64,000 nucleotides of DNA from Kineosporia succinea (GTDB lineage: Bacteria; Actinomycetota; Actinomycetes; Actinomycetales; Kineosporiaceae): the NCBI RefSeq assembly GCF_030811555.1, contig NZ_JAUSQZ010000001.1:3221241-3285240 (forward strand), read 5' to 3'. The notes below the pieces were generated by a model. That model made no database searches and was not told the origin of the DNA. It saw only the letters and a list, made by a program, of their open reading frames with translations. The translations under genes and the position numbers were made by a program. Below, piece after piece: positions 35,628 through 45,371 of this stretch; positions within the stretch are counted from its first letter, which is position 1, and every line of letters starts with the position of its first letter.

Positions 35628-36806
35628 TCAGGTTCCTTCCAGGATCTTCGTGATCGCCGCACGGTCCGGTTTACCCGGGCCGCGCAGAGGTAGGTGCTCC
35701 AGCACCACCAGTTGCCGAGGTGCCGACCGGGCGGACAGTTCGTCGGTGACCCGCGCCCGGACCTCGGCCAGGGTAGGGGCTGACGCGCCCGGCGTGAGCA
35801 CGAGCGCCGCGGCCACCCGCTGCCCCCACTCCGGGTCCGGCACGCCTACGACGACCACCTCGGCCACACCGGGCATCCGGTGCAGGACGTCCTCCACCGG
35901 GCCGGGGGCGATGTTGACGCCGCCGCTGATGATCATCGAGTCGAGCCGGCCGGTGACGACGAGCCGGTCGTTCTCCCAGTAGCCGTGGTCGTTGGTGATC
36001 ACGCGGCGGTCGGTGAAGGGCGCTCCCAGGTAGCCGCGGGCCACGGTGGGGCCCCCGATGACGATCCGGCCTCGTTCCAGCTCCACGGTCACGCCGTCGA
36101 GCGGCACCCCGTCGTACACGCACCCGCCCGCGGTCTCGCTCATGCCGTAGGTGGTGACGAGACGCGCGCCGGACCTCTCCAGCAGTGCCGGGTTCACGGC
36201 CGAACCGCCCACCAGCACCGCGTCGTACCGGCGCAGCGCCTCGGTGGCCTCGGGATCGTCGAGGATGCGGGTGATCTGGGTCGGCACCAGGGAGGTGTAG
36301 AGCCGCCGGCCCCGCAGCCGACGGGTGGCCTCGGTGAATCCCCGGGCGGTGAACCCGTCGTTGAGGTCCATCACGACGGGCGTGGTGCCGGCGACCAGCG
36401 AGCGCACCAGCACCTGCATCCCGGCGATGTGCTGGGCGGGCAGGGCGAGCAGCCAGCGGCCGGCTCCGCCGAGCCGGTCGTGGGTGGCGGCGGCGGACGC
36501 GAGCAGGGCCGAGGCGGACAGCAGAACCCGCTTGGGGTCGCCGGTGGAACCGGACGTGCGCACCGAGACGGCGGTGGGGTCGGTGGGGTCGTCGTCCGCC
36601 CCGAGGAGGGGCACGGCGGGCCCGACGGCATCCAGAACGCCACCGAGGGTCGATCCTGAGTGACTTTGGGGAACTTCGTCGCTGAGCGCAAGGGCGGGAC
36701 CACTGCCCGAAAGAGCCGCCCGCAGGTGCGTCAGGACCCCCAATATTCGGTCGTCAGCGCAGGTCAGCCGGGTTTCGAGGATGCGTGGAGAGGTCCCGGA
36801 GGTCAC
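35628..36806 (-). CDS. menE: o-Succinylbenzoate-CoA ligase
   Basis: Activates o-succinylbenzoate with ATP and CoA for MenB. The 392-aa AMP-forming ligase has the P-loop region VRTSGSTGDPKRV, TYGMSETAGG (adenine site), and the hinge/C-terminal lid VTGRLDSMIISGGVNI. It is shorter than typical acyl-CoA synthetases but normal for actinobacterial MenE. The GTG at 36806 has TACCCT on the minus strand (36818-36813) 6 nt upstream, predicting leaderless translation. Operon with menA. Confidence 0.94.
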   Translation of the reverse strand: MTSGTSPRILETRLTCADDRILGVLTHLRAALSGSGPALALSDEVPQSHSGSTLGGVLDAVGPAVPLLGADDDPTDPTAVSVRTSGSTGDPKRVLLSASALLASAAATHDRLGGAGRWLLALPAQHIAGMQVLVRSLVAGTTPVVMDLNDGFTARGFTEATRRLRGRRLYTSLVPTQITRILDDPEATEALRRYDAVLVGGSAVNPALLERSGARLVTTYGMSETAGGCVYDGVPLDGVTVELERGRIVIGGPTVARGYLGAPFTDRRVITNDHGYWENDRLVVTGRLDSMIISGGVNIAPGPVEDVLHRMPGVAEVVVVGVPDPEWGQRVAAALVLTPGASAPTLAEVRARVTDELSARSAPRQLVVLEHLPLRGPGKPDRAAITKILEGT

Positions 36807-36884
36807 CTCGGCAGGGTAAGCGGTGACCGGATCGGCCAGCGCGGCAGGTTCCCCAGACGGTCAGTAAGTGGCAGGCTGCTGCTC

Positions 36885-38210
36885 GTGCATTCCGTGGAAC
36901 AGGCGCTGGCTGCAATCGGCCGCGCCGAACCCGAGGTGGCCGAGGACGCTCGGGCGGCTTGGGACTCGCTGACCGGGGGTGAGGGGCCCGAGTCGGTGAC
37001 GCAGTGGCGGCTCCAGCAGTTCTGCTGGGACGAGCTGAACCGATCGTGGATGTCCGACGCGGCGGGTCGCTGGCGGGTCGCCACCGCCCTGGCCGCGCTG
37101 CTCGACGGTCTCAGCATGCAGCGCTACGCGGGCATCGCCCGCAGCGACACCACTCGCCAGATCCTCTTCACCGGTGACCAGGCGCCCGACCGGGGCCGCA
37201 CCGTGGTGCGCCGGGCGATGCAGCGCTCGGGCATCGAGCCGCCCGACACCGAGCTCCTGACCTGGGGCGCGATCATGGGCACGGCCGAGTCGCAGGCCCG
37301 CGAGGCCGTCGCCGACCGGCTCGAGATGGCCGTGGCGGTGGGCGATCTGCAGCCCGGCACCCGCGGCTGGCGGGACTCGCAGGCCGAGATCACCCTGAAC
37401 GTGCTGCTGTCGCCGCGCCTGGACCTGTCCGGAGAGGCCCTCTACGACCAGATCCTCGACGAGCGTCTCGACGACTGGATCCGCGGCCCCCGTTCCACCA
37501 CGCGCGGCGGTCTGCTGGCCCCGCTCGAGACCAGCCTGCGCGAGAACGTCGACCCGGGCATGGCCGCCCCGGCCCGCGCCCTGCTGCGACCCCTCGACTG
37601 GCTGCTGACCGAGATCGGTGACGGCCTGGCCCTCACCGCCGCCGGCTACCTGCCGCCGCGCACGGTCTCCCGCGCGCTCGACGAGCTGGGCTGGCGCGAC
37701 GAGCTGATCGGCCCGGCCAACCGCGAGGTCGACGCCTACCCGGTGCTGGTGCTGCGCGAGACCGCGCAGCGCCTGGGCCTGTGCCGCCGCCGCGCGTCCC
37801 GTCTCACCCTGACCCCGAGCGGCCGGGCCGCCCTGGCCGACGGCCGCACCCTCTGGCAGGCCGTGTCCGCCGGGCTGGTCGGTCCCGAGCACTCCGCCCT
37901 GGCCGTGGCCTGGGAGGTCGTGCTGGCCGTGCTGGCGCCGGGCGACGTGGTCGGTGAAGAAGACGTGCGCACCCTGGTGCAGGCCGTGATCACCGAGTCC
38001 GGCTGGCGGGTGGCCGGCCGCCGCACGCCGAGCGAGAGCGACACCAGCGCCCTGTTCTTCGCGGTGCTGCGTGAGCTGCGCTGGATGGAACTCGTCGAGG
38101 AGTCCGGCGCCCTGCTCGACCGGCAGCTGCGGGCCCGGGCCGGCGCCGCCGACCTGTTCCGCGCCGCGCTGCGCCACCGGGTGCTGCACCGCGACATCGT
38201 GCCCTTCTGA
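36885..38210 (+). CDS. Conserved hypothetical protein
   Basis: A 441-aa soluble protein I do not recognise with confidence. The stretch around residues 245-325 (LLTEIGDGLALTAAGYLPP..., ...RRASRLTLTPSGRAALAD) resembles a segment found in uncharacterised actinobacterial proteins, some with pRiA4b-like domains, and looks like a winged-helix arrangement. No catalytic motif or membrane segment is seen. The frame is open upstream to 36660 across the menE 5' end; GTG 36885 is chosen because that extension is antisense to menE and CAGGCT (36872-36877) lies 7 nt before it. Divergent from menE. Confidence 0.7.
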   Translation: MHSVEQALAAIGRAEPEVAEDARAAWDSLTGGEGPESVTQWRLQQFCWDELNRSWMSDAAGRWRVATALAALLDGLSMQRYAGIARSDTTRQILFTGDQAPDRGRTVVRRAMQRSGIEPPDTELLTWGAIMGTAESQAREAVADRLEMAVAVGDLQPGTRGWRDSQAEITLNVLLSPRLDLSGEALYDQILDERLDDWIRGPRSTTRGGLLAPLETSLRENVDPGMAAPARALLRPLDWLLTEIGDGLALTAAGYLPPRTVSRALDELGWRDELIGPANREVDAYPVLVLRETAQRLGLCRRRASRLTLTPSGRAALADGRTLWQAVSAGLVGPEHSALAVAWEVVLAVLAPGDVVGEEDVRTLVQAVITESGWRVAGRRTPSESDTSALFFAVLRELRWMELVEESGALLDRQLRARAGAADLFRAALRHRVLHRDIVPF

Positions 38211-38219
38211 CACCTGCCC

Positions 38220-38269
38220 GACGCGTTAGACCGGCCCTGCGACGCGTCGCAGGGCCGGTCTAACGCGTC
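38220..38269. terminator. Perfect 50-bp palindrome, bidirectional terminator
   Basis: Two 25-bp arms (38220-38244 and 38245-38269) are exact reverse complements with no spacer. It lies between convergent genes, and its right arm contains the last codons and stop of the giant minus-strand gene. With no T-run, it would act as an I-shaped terminator in both directions. Confidence 0.85.
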
Positions 38270-41200
38270 AGGAAGGCCGGGATCTCCTCCGGCGGCAGCG
38301 GCCGGGCGAACCAGTAGCCCTGCCCCGTCTCGCATCCCACGTCGCGCAGCAGGTCGGCCTGGGCCTCGCTCTCGATGCCCTCGGCGGTGGTCTCCAGCGA
38401 CAGGATCCGGGCCAGGTCGACCACGGTACGCACGATCGCCAGGTCCTCCTCCACCGTCTCGATGTTGTCGATGAACGACTTGTCGATCTTCAGCTTGTCC
38501 ACCGGGAAGCGCCGCAGGTACGACAGCGACGAGTAGCCGGTGCCGAAGTCGTCGATGCCGACCTGCACCCCGAGCCGCCGCAGCTCCGACAGCTGCGCGG
38601 TGATGCCCTCCGGATCCTCCATCAGCACAGTCTCGGTGAGCTCGAGGGTCAGCGCCGACGCCGGCAGACCGGTCTCGGCGAGCGTGGCGATCACGTCCTC
38701 GGCCAGCCGCCCGTCGGTCAGCTGCCGGGCCGAGACGTTGATGTTGAGCCCGAGGTCGGGCTGCGCGTGACGGCGCCAGGCGGCCACCTGGCGACAGCTG
38801 CGGGCCAGCACCCAGCGCCCCATCTCGACGATCACCCCGGTCTCCTCGGCGATCGGCACGAACGCGGCCGGCGAGATCATCCCGCGCTCGGGGTGCCGCC
38901 ACCGGATCAGCGTCTCCACGCCCAGCGGGACCCGCCGGGACAGGTCCATCAGCGGCTGGTAGACCAGCTCGAACTGGCTCTCCGCCAAGGCCTTGCGCAG
39001 GTCGCCCTGCAGCTCCAGGCGGTCCCGCGCGTCCGCCTGCATCCGCGGCTCGAACACCACCGCGCGCCGGCTGCCGTTCTTCTTCGCCTGGTACATCGCC
39101 AGGTCGGCCTGGCGCAGCAGCTCGCCGGTGCCGTGCCGGTCGGCGTCGCCGTGGGCCACCCCGACGCTGGCCGACACGAACAGGTCGCGCCCGGCGAGCC
39201 GGATCGGCCTCGACAGGGCCGCCGTGATCCGCTCCGCCGCCCGCAGCGCCGGACCCGACCCCCGCGTCCGCTCCATCAGCACCGCGAACTCGTCGCCGCC
39301 GAGGCGGGCCACGGTGTCGCTCTCCCGGATGCAGTCGCGCAGCCGCCGGGCCACCTCGGCCAGGAGGTCGTCCCCGGCGCCGTGCCCGAGCGTGTCGTTC
39401 ACCGCCTTGAACCGGTCCAGGTCGATGAACAGCACGCTCACCTCGCCGGCGTCCTCCCGGGCCAGTGCCTCCTTCAGCCGGTCGAGGAACAGCGTGCGGT
39501 TGGCCAGGCCGGTCAGGGAGTCGTACGAGGCCTCGCGGATCGCCTCCAGGGTGGTGGCGTCGTTCAGGGCCAGGCTGACCTGCTCGGCGAACGCGCCCAG
39601 CAGGTCCTGCCGCCAGTCCGCAGACCCCGGCCGCGACGCCGTGCTCGTCACCAGGCTGCCGATGATGCGCCCGCTGACGTGCACCGGGGCGGCCATCAGC
39701 GTCACCTCACCGGCGGAGGTGACCAGCTCGTCCGCCTCGATCGCGTCCGTCGCCGTCCGCAGCACCCACTCGTCGGTCTCCACCCCGGCCCGGTGACCGC
39801 TCACCGAGGGGATGTTCGGGCGTCCGTCGTGGTCCGGGTCGAGCAGCACCAGTGCCACGAACGCACCCTCGAGCATGCCCGAGGCGCCCTCGGTGACGGC
39901 GTCCATGACCATCTGCAGCGGCACCCGGTGCGCGATGTCCCGCTGGATCGCCAGCAGTGTCTCCAGCAGGCGCTCCCGCTGCCGCACGGCCTGCAGCAGT
40001 GATTCCCGTTGCCGCGCCTGCAGTTCGCTGTGCCGCCGGGCCCGGGCGTTGTCGAACGACACCGCCAGCTGCCCGGCGATCAGCCGCACCGCGTCCAGCC
40101 GGGCCGGTGAGAAGGCGTTGCCGTGCAGGTGGTTCTCGAGCACCAGCACCAGCCGGGGCTCCCCGCCCGAGCTGATCGGCACCACCATCAGCGCGCAGCG
40201 GGGCAGCCCGGCCAGGTGCGGGTCGGCGCTGAACCGGTCGTCGCGGGTGGCGTCGGCCACCAGCAGCGGCTCCCCGGTGCGCTCGGCGTACCGCACCGCC
40301 GAGACCGGGAACCCGGAGGTGGGCCACTCGCCGTCGGTGAGCAGGATCGTCACGTCGGTGGCGCCGGTCATGGCGGTCAGCACCTCCACGACCCGGGCGT
40401 GCAGCGCCTCGAAGGCGGTCTCCCGGCCGATCGCCTGCGAGGCCGAGAGCACCCCGAGAAGGTCCACGGCGTCACCGGTCTCGTCCGAGGTGACCACCTC
40501 GTCCACACTCAGCGGCGGCCGTTCGGGCAGGGCCGTGCGCAGGTCCGGGTAACGCCGGCGCAGCTGTTCCACCTTGGCGTCGGCGCCCCAGGCCCGGTAC
40601 GCGTCGCGGGCCAGGGTGAGCATCGCCCGCGAGCCGTACGTGTGCCCCTGCGCCTCGCGGAACATCCCGGCCCGCTCGAGCACCAGCGCCCGGTGCCAGC
40701 CGCGGTTCGGCGGCGTGGTCAGGATCGCGTCGTCGAAGTGCTTCATCGCGGCGGTCAGATCGCCTGCGGCCCAGGCGGTCTCGGCGTCCAGCCAGGTGAC
40801 CAGGTGGCCGAAGCCGGAGGGCAGGTCGTGCGCCCGCCGGGCGAGCCACTCGCGGCTGGCCCGGAGACTCTCGGGGTCACCGCCGTGCGAGAGCGACAGG
40901 GCGTTCAGCAGGTGCGCCTGCGAGGCCGCGTAGGTGCTCTCCAGGAACGCGAACATCGGCATCACCCGGCCCAGTTCGGCCCGCAGTGACTCCGGGGAGC
41001 CGAGCAGGGCGGCGTGCAGCGCGCCCAGCAGGTGGTGGTTGACCTGGGCGGCGGGCACGCTCAGCGTGAGGTCGGGGAACGGGGCCCCGCGCAGCGCCTC
41101 GACCAGCGACCGGTGGCTCAGGATCAGCTGCCGGGCCTGGTCGTTGCTCATCCGGGCGGCCAGCGCGAGCCCCTGGTCGACGACCGAGAGCAGGCCGCCC

Positions 41201-44200
41201 AGGCTCAGCCCGAAGTCGAGCATGCTCGAGCACAGCGTGCTGTAGCTGAAGGCGGCCGACTGTGGCTCCCCGCCGCGCAGCAGCCCGGACTCGGCCTGCT
41301 GGAGGTCGGCGATCGCGGCCTGGAGCGGCTCGAACCAGGGCCGGGCGGTGGCCCCGCACAGGAACCGGGCGTACGAGGTCTCCGGCTCGTAACCGCGTTC
41401 GGCGCTGACCGCGAGAACCCTGGTCACCACGCGGTATCCGGTGCGGAAGTCACCGGCCCGGCCGATCGTCAGCAGGGCCGCGTGCGAGAGCGCCTCGACC
41501 AGGGCCCGCAGCGGGCCGTGCTCCTGCCACATCTTCTGGGCGGTCAGGATCAGCCAGCCGAGCAGGTCGTGGTCGGCGAAGTAGGCGGTGTGGTTCAGGC
41601 GGCGCAGCACGTCGGCGCGGGCCCGCACCACCGGGTCGGTGCTCTCGTCCCGAAGGAGTTCCGCGGAGTCGGCCCAGGCCGTGAACTCCGGCAGCCCGGC
41701 GCTGATGATGCCCACCAGCTCGTCCGGGGGAGGGACCGGCAGACCGAGCCGGCCGAGCTGCTCGCGTCCCAGCGTGATCGCCTCGTGCACCCGCCCGCGG
41801 TTGGTCAGGGCGGCGATCTGCAGGCACACCGCGTCGTTCAGGCGCAGCGGGTCGTCGCAGCGCTGCCGGGCCGAGGCGAACAGGCGGTCCATCGCGTCGA
41901 GTTCGCCCAGCCCGTACACCGTGGCGTGCCGTTCCAGGGCCAGCCTCAGCAGCAGCTCGTCGTCGGTCTGCGAGTCGGTCAGCAGCTCTTCCCCGGCCGC
42001 GTAGAACCGTTCCGCCGAGCTCGGATTCGTCACCCGCACGGCCGTCCCGGCCCGTTCCAGCAGGTGCGCCGCGCGCCGCCGCTCGGCCGGGTCGGTCAGC
42101 TCGGGCAGGGCCGCCACGTACTGCGCGGCGGCGGTGGTCAGGTGCCGGGGATCGGACGCGAGGCGGTGGGCGATGGTCAGGCTCAGCAGCCGGGTGGCAT
42201 CCTCGCCGAGCTGCTCGCGCACCAGCCGGCGGCTGCGCTCGTGCCGGAAGCGCACGGTCGCGTCGCCCTCGGCCTCACCGGTCGTGGTCATGATCAGGCC
42301 CTCGGCCAGCGCCGGCTCGAGCCGTTCGTCGAGGTCCTCCACGCTCATCCCGGCCGCGGTGGCCAGCACACCCAGTTCGCTGCGCCGCCCCAGCCCGGCC
42401 AGCACCTCGAGCACGGCCACGGTCGGGTCGGGCAGTGTGCGCAGCCGGGCGGCCAGCAGGTCGCCGTTCTCCCCGCCCACCAGCCGGCCCCGCACGGCCG
42501 TCGAGTCCCAGGTCCAGCCCGACTCGCCCAGGAGCAGCGACCCCTCGGTGCGCAGGGCGTTGAGCAACTCGATGGTCTCGTAGGGGTTGCCCCGGGTGCG
42601 GGCACCGACCACGTCAGCCAGCCGGGCGGCCTCGCGGCGCTCGAGCCGGAGCATCTCGCCGAGCATCTCGGTCAGGTCGTCGCGGCCCAGGTTCTCCAGG
42701 CGCACGGCGGGCGGCCAGAGCCCGAGCTGGCTCCAGCGCGCGACCATCGAGCCGATCGTGGGCCCCGGGTCGTCGTCGCGCAGCGCGCCCACGATCAGCA
42801 GGCCGTCGATCTCGCCGCCGGTCAGCACGGCGTCGATCAGGCCGAGCGGGAAGGGCGCCGCCCACTGCAGCGAGTCCAGCACCATCACCACCGGCCGGCT
42901 GCGGGAGGCCGTGGCGCGCAACAGGTCGAGGGCGCTCTGCCGGGCCCGGCTCTGGATCTCCAGCGGGTCGCCGAACGGTGGGTCGCCGGGCACTCCCAGC
43001 ACCGGCGCCAGGTCGGGCACCAGCCCGGCCAGCAGCGACGCGTTGCCGCCGAGCATGCTGCGCATCCGCTGACGCTGCTCGATCAGGGCGCTCTCGGGCT
43101 CGGCCAGCAGCAGCCGGCCCAGCTGCCCCAGGGCCTCGACCACCGCGTTCGAGCGCAGGTCGGACTCGGAGGCGTCGAAGGTGCCGGAGATGAACCAGCC
43201 GCCGGCCGAGGCCACGGTCGGGCGCAGCTGGTCGATGAGCGACGTCTTGCCCACCCCGGCCCGCCCGGTGACGAGGATCCCGGCGGTGCCGCCGGAGCAG
43301 ATCCCGGTGAACGCCGCCCGCAGCCGGGAGATCTCGGGGTCCCGGGCGAAGAGCCGCGCCGGCCCGGTGAGCTGGTGCGGGAAGTCGCGGTCGCCGAGCG
43401 CGAACGGCCGGATCGGGGCCAGCTGCCGTCCGCCGTGCCCGCCGCCGGCCTTCACCATCTCCTGCCGCAGTCGTCGCAGGTCGTGCAGCAGCCCGGCCGC
43501 GCTCTGGTAGCGCCGGCCCGGCTCCTTCTCCAGCAGCTTGGCCACGATGTCCGAGAACGGACGCGGCAGAGCCGGGTTCAGGACGGCGACGGGGGTGGGC
43601 AGGCGGGCCAGCTGGTCGCGCATCAGGCCCAGCGCGTCGGCCTCGCCGCGGCCGAACGGGGGCTCACCGGTGCACAGCTCGTGGATCACGACGCCGAGCG
43701 TGTAGAGGTCGGCGCGCTGGTCGACCGGCTGGGCGGTGCGGCCGGTCTGCTCCGGGGCCAGGTAGACCAGGCGCTGGATGAGCGAGTTGCTGTGCGAGTA
43801 GCCGGGCTGTTCGCCCGAGAACAGGGTCGCCCGGTCGAAATTGACGATGAAGGGCCGGTTCTGGGGAACGCTGAGCAGGATCACCTCGGGGCTGAGGTCA
43901 CTGTGCACCACACCCCGCCCGTGGATCTCGGTGAGCAGCGCGGCCAGGTCGACCACCACGTCCACCAGGGCCGGGACATCGAGGTGCCACTTCGGGCTGC
44001 GCATCAGGCCGCGCAGCGACTCACCGCGGAACGCGCGCACGTGGTAGACCGTGCCGGTCGCCGGGCCGACCAGCTGCGGCACCCCCGGGATGCCGCGCAG
44101 GCGGTCCATCACGGCCGCCGAGTGACGCGCCCGCAGGGCGGCGTTGACCCCGCGCATCTCCCGGCGGATCAGCGCGTCGTCACCCGTCCCGATCCGGGTG

Positions 44201-44334
44201 ACCCGGCCGAAGCGGTCGTCGTGGATCAGGATCTCGCCCGGTGCCAGCCCGGCCGCGGGCTCCGGCGGCCGTTGCCCCGGAACAGCCCCGTCGGCCCGGG
44301 TGTCCCTGCCGCTCCCCGGTTCCGTGTTCGTCAT
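38260..44334 (-). CDS. Giant pseudokinase-AAA ATPase-GAF-GGDEF-EAL protein
   Basis: A 2,024-aa multidomain signalling protein. In order: a Ser/Thr-kinase-like domain (about 35-300) that keeps the catalytic-loop Asp (HSDLSP, D146) but has NFD (165-167) where DFG should be; an AAA/STAND-type ATPase (about 325-620) with Walker A GRAGVGKTS (K363); a long helical TPR-like region to about 1,320; two GAF-like domains (about 1,330-1,480 and 1,510-1,640); an intact GGDEF domain (LGGDEF, 1679-1683); and an EAL-type domain (ETL, E1807; DDFGTGYSS present). The loss of DFG suggests a pseudokinase, while the c-di-GMP domains look active. ATG 44334 has GAGG upstream; a TTG at 44394 is an alternative. Confidence 0.88.
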   Translation of the reverse strand: MTNTEPGSGRDTRADGAVPGQRPPEPAAGLAPGEILIHDDRFGRVTRIGTGDDALIRREMRGVNAALRARHSAAVMDRLRGIPGVPQLVGPATGTVYHVRAFRGESLRGLMRSPKWHLDVPALVDVVVDLAALLTEIHGRGVVHSDLSPEVILLSVPQNRPFIVNFDRATLFSGEQPGYSHSNSLIQRLVYLAPEQTGRTAQPVDQRADLYTLGVVIHELCTGEPPFGRGEADALGLMRDQLARLPTPVAVLNPALPRPFSDIVAKLLEKEPGRRYQSAAGLLHDLRRLRQEMVKAGGGHGGRQLAPIRPFALGDRDFPHQLTGPARLFARDPEISRLRAAFTGICSGGTAGILVTGRAGVGKTSLIDQLRPTVASAGGWFISGTFDASESDLRSNAVVEALGQLGRLLLAEPESALIEQRQRMRSMLGGNASLLAGLVPDLAPVLGVPGDPPFGDPLEIQSRARQSALDLLRATASRSRPVVMVLDSLQWAAPFPLGLIDAVLTGGEIDGLLIVGALRDDDPGPTIGSMVARWSQLGLWPPAVRLENLGRDDLTEMLGEMLRLERREAARLADVVGARTRGNPYETIELLNALRTEGSLLLGESGWTWDSTAVRGRLVGGENGDLLAARLRTLPDPTVAVLEVLAGLGRRSELGVLATAAGMSVEDLDERLEPALAEGLIMTTTGEAEGDATVRFRHERSRRLVREQLGEDATRLLSLTIAHRLASDPRHLTTAAAQYVAALPELTDPAERRRAAHLLERAGTAVRVTNPSSAERFYAAGEELLTDSQTDDELLLRLALERHATVYGLGELDAMDRLFASARQRCDDPLRLNDAVCLQIAALTNRGRVHEAITLGREQLGRLGLPVPPPDELVGIISAGLPEFTAWADSAELLRDESTDPVVRARADVLRRLNHTAYFADHDLLGWLILTAQKMWQEHGPLRALVEALSHAALLTIGRAGDFRTGYRVVTRVLAVSAERGYEPETSYARFLCGATARPWFEPLQAAIADLQQAESGLLRGGEPQSAAFSYSTLCSSMLDFGLSLGGLLSVVDQGLALAARMSNDQARQLILSHRSLVEALRGAPFPDLTLSVPAAQVNHHLLGALHAALLGSPESLRAELGRVMPMFAFLESTYAASQAHLLNALSLSHGGDPESLRASREWLARRAHDLPSGFGHLVTWLDAETAWAAGDLTAAMKHFDDAILTTPPNRGWHRALVLERAGMFREAQGHTYGSRAMLTLARDAYRAWGADAKVEQLRRRYPDLRTALPERPPLSVDEVVTSDETGDAVDLLGVLSASQAIGRETAFEALHARVVEVLTAMTGATDVTILLTDGEWPTSGFPVSAVRYAERTGEPLLVADATRDDRFSADPHLAGLPRCALMVVPISSGGEPRLVLVLENHLHGNAFSPARLDAVRLIAGQLAVSFDNARARRHSELQARQRESLLQAVRQRERLLETLLAIQRDIAHRVPLQMVMDAVTEGASGMLEGAFVALVLLDPDHDGRPNIPSVSGHRAGVETDEWVLRTATDAIEADELVTSAGEVTLMAAPVHVSGRIIGSLVTSTASRPGSADWRQDLLGAFAEQVSLALNDATTLEAIREASYDSLTGLANRTLFLDRLKEALAREDAGEVSVLFIDLDRFKAVNDTLGHGAGDDLLAEVARRLRDCIRESDTVARLGGDEFAVLMERTRGSGPALRAAERITAALSRPIRLAGRDLFVSASVGVAHGDADRHGTGELLRQADLAMYQAKKNGSRRAVVFEPRMQADARDRLELQGDLRKALAESQFELVYQPLMDLSRRVPLGVETLIRWRHPERGMISPAAFVPIAEETGVIVEMGRWVLARSCRQVAAWRRHAQPDLGLNINVSARQLTDGRLAEDVIATLAETGLPASALTLELTETVLMEDPEGITAQLSELRRLGVQVGIDDFGTGYSSLSYLRRFPVDKLKIDKSFIDNIETVEEDLAIVRTVVDLARILSLETTAEGIESEAQADLLRDVGCETGQGYWFARPLPPEEIPAFLTR

Positions 44335-44450
44335 GAATGGTGCCTCGCAATCCCCGTTACCACTCCCCATCGGTGGTGACGCGCGGCGACTCAAGCCATG
44401 GGGCCCAACGGGGGACGCGCCGGTCCGGGAACGTCGGTAGGCTCAGCAAC

Positions 44451-45329
44451 ATGTTTGATACAGATCGAACACCGGACCTGAAGTCGCCCTACGCCGTCTG
44501 GCTCGGCCTCGGCCCGCAGGCGGTCGGAGCCTACGAGGGCCGCGAGGGAGAGCTCACCGCGCAGATCGAGCAGCTCGGTTTCGGGGCACTCTGGCTCGGC
44601 GGTTCCTGGGGAGCCGACCTGGCCCCGGTCGAGCGGATGCTGGCCGGCACTCCCGGGCTGGTCGTCGGCACCTCGATCGCCAACATCTGGCGCGATCCGG
44701 CCGAGGCGGTGGCGGCCTCGTACCGGAAGGTGGCCGACCGGTTCGGCGACCGGTTCGTGCTCGGCCTGGGCGTCGGCCACCATCCGCAGACCGAGTTCAA
44801 CCAGGGGCAGTACGACAAGCCGCTCGCGAAACTGCGGGCCTACCTGGACGTTCTCGACGAGGGCGGGGTGCCGGCGCGCAACCGGGCCCTGGCCGCGCTC
44901 GGCCCGAAGGCCCTGGAGCTGGCTCGCGACCGTTCGGCCGGGGCGCTGCCCTACCTGACCACGCCCGAGCACACCCGCACGGCCCGCGCGGCGCTGGGGC
45001 CCGACCGGCTGCTGGTGCCCGAGCAGAAGGTGGTGCTGAGCAGCGACCCGGACGAGGCCCGGGGCCTGGCGCGCGGCGTGCTGAAGCCCTACCTCGGCCT
45101 GCCGAACTACGTGAACTCGTGGCTGCGGCTGGGATTCACCGAGGCGGACGTGGAGAACGGCGGTAGCGACCGGCTGATCGACGGTCTCTTCGGCTGGGGC
45201 CCGGACGCGCTGATGCGGGTGCGGGCGCACCGCGAGGCCGGGGCCGACCAGGTCTGCGTGCAGCCCGTGCCGGCGCCGGGCCGGCACGCGCTCGACGACC
45301 TGCGGGTCATCGCCCGCGAACTCTTCTGA
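44451..45329 (+). CDS. LLM-class F420-dependent oxidoreductase
   Basis: A 292-aa luciferase-like TIM-barrel protein of the probable-F420 oxidoreductase group (Rv-type TIGR03620-like). Conserved patches are GFGALWLGGSWGADL, VVGTSIANIWRDPAE and FVLGLGVGHHPQTE, the last at the flavin/deazaflavin-binding site. F420 use is inferred from family resemblance; the substrate is unknown. ATG 44451 has TAGGCT (44438-44443) 7 nt upstream, so leaderless. Divergent from the giant gene. Confidence 0.85.
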   Translation: MFDTDRTPDLKSPYAVWLGLGPQAVGAYEGREGELTAQIEQLGFGALWLGGSWGADLAPVERMLAGTPGLVVGTSIANIWRDPAEAVAASYRKVADRFGDRFVLGLGVGHHPQTEFNQGQYDKPLAKLRAYLDVLDEGGVPARNRALAALGPKALELARDRSAGALPYLTTPEHTRTARAALGPDRLLVPEQKVVLSSDPDEARGLARGVLKPYLGLPNYVNSWLRLGFTEADVENGGSDRLIDGLFGWGPDALMRVRAHREAGADQVCVQPVPAPGRHALDDLRVIARELF

Positions 45330-45330
45330 G

Positions 45331-45369
45331 ACGCGCGGGTGGGCTCCCCACCGGGGTGCCCACCCGCGT
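45331..45369. terminator. Bidirectional terminator
   Basis: A 12-14-bp GC-rich stem (about 45331-45344 with 45357-45369, one small bulge) lies between the convergent oxidoreductase and PLDc_N-like genes. Confidence 0.75.
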
Positions 45370-45371
45370 CC

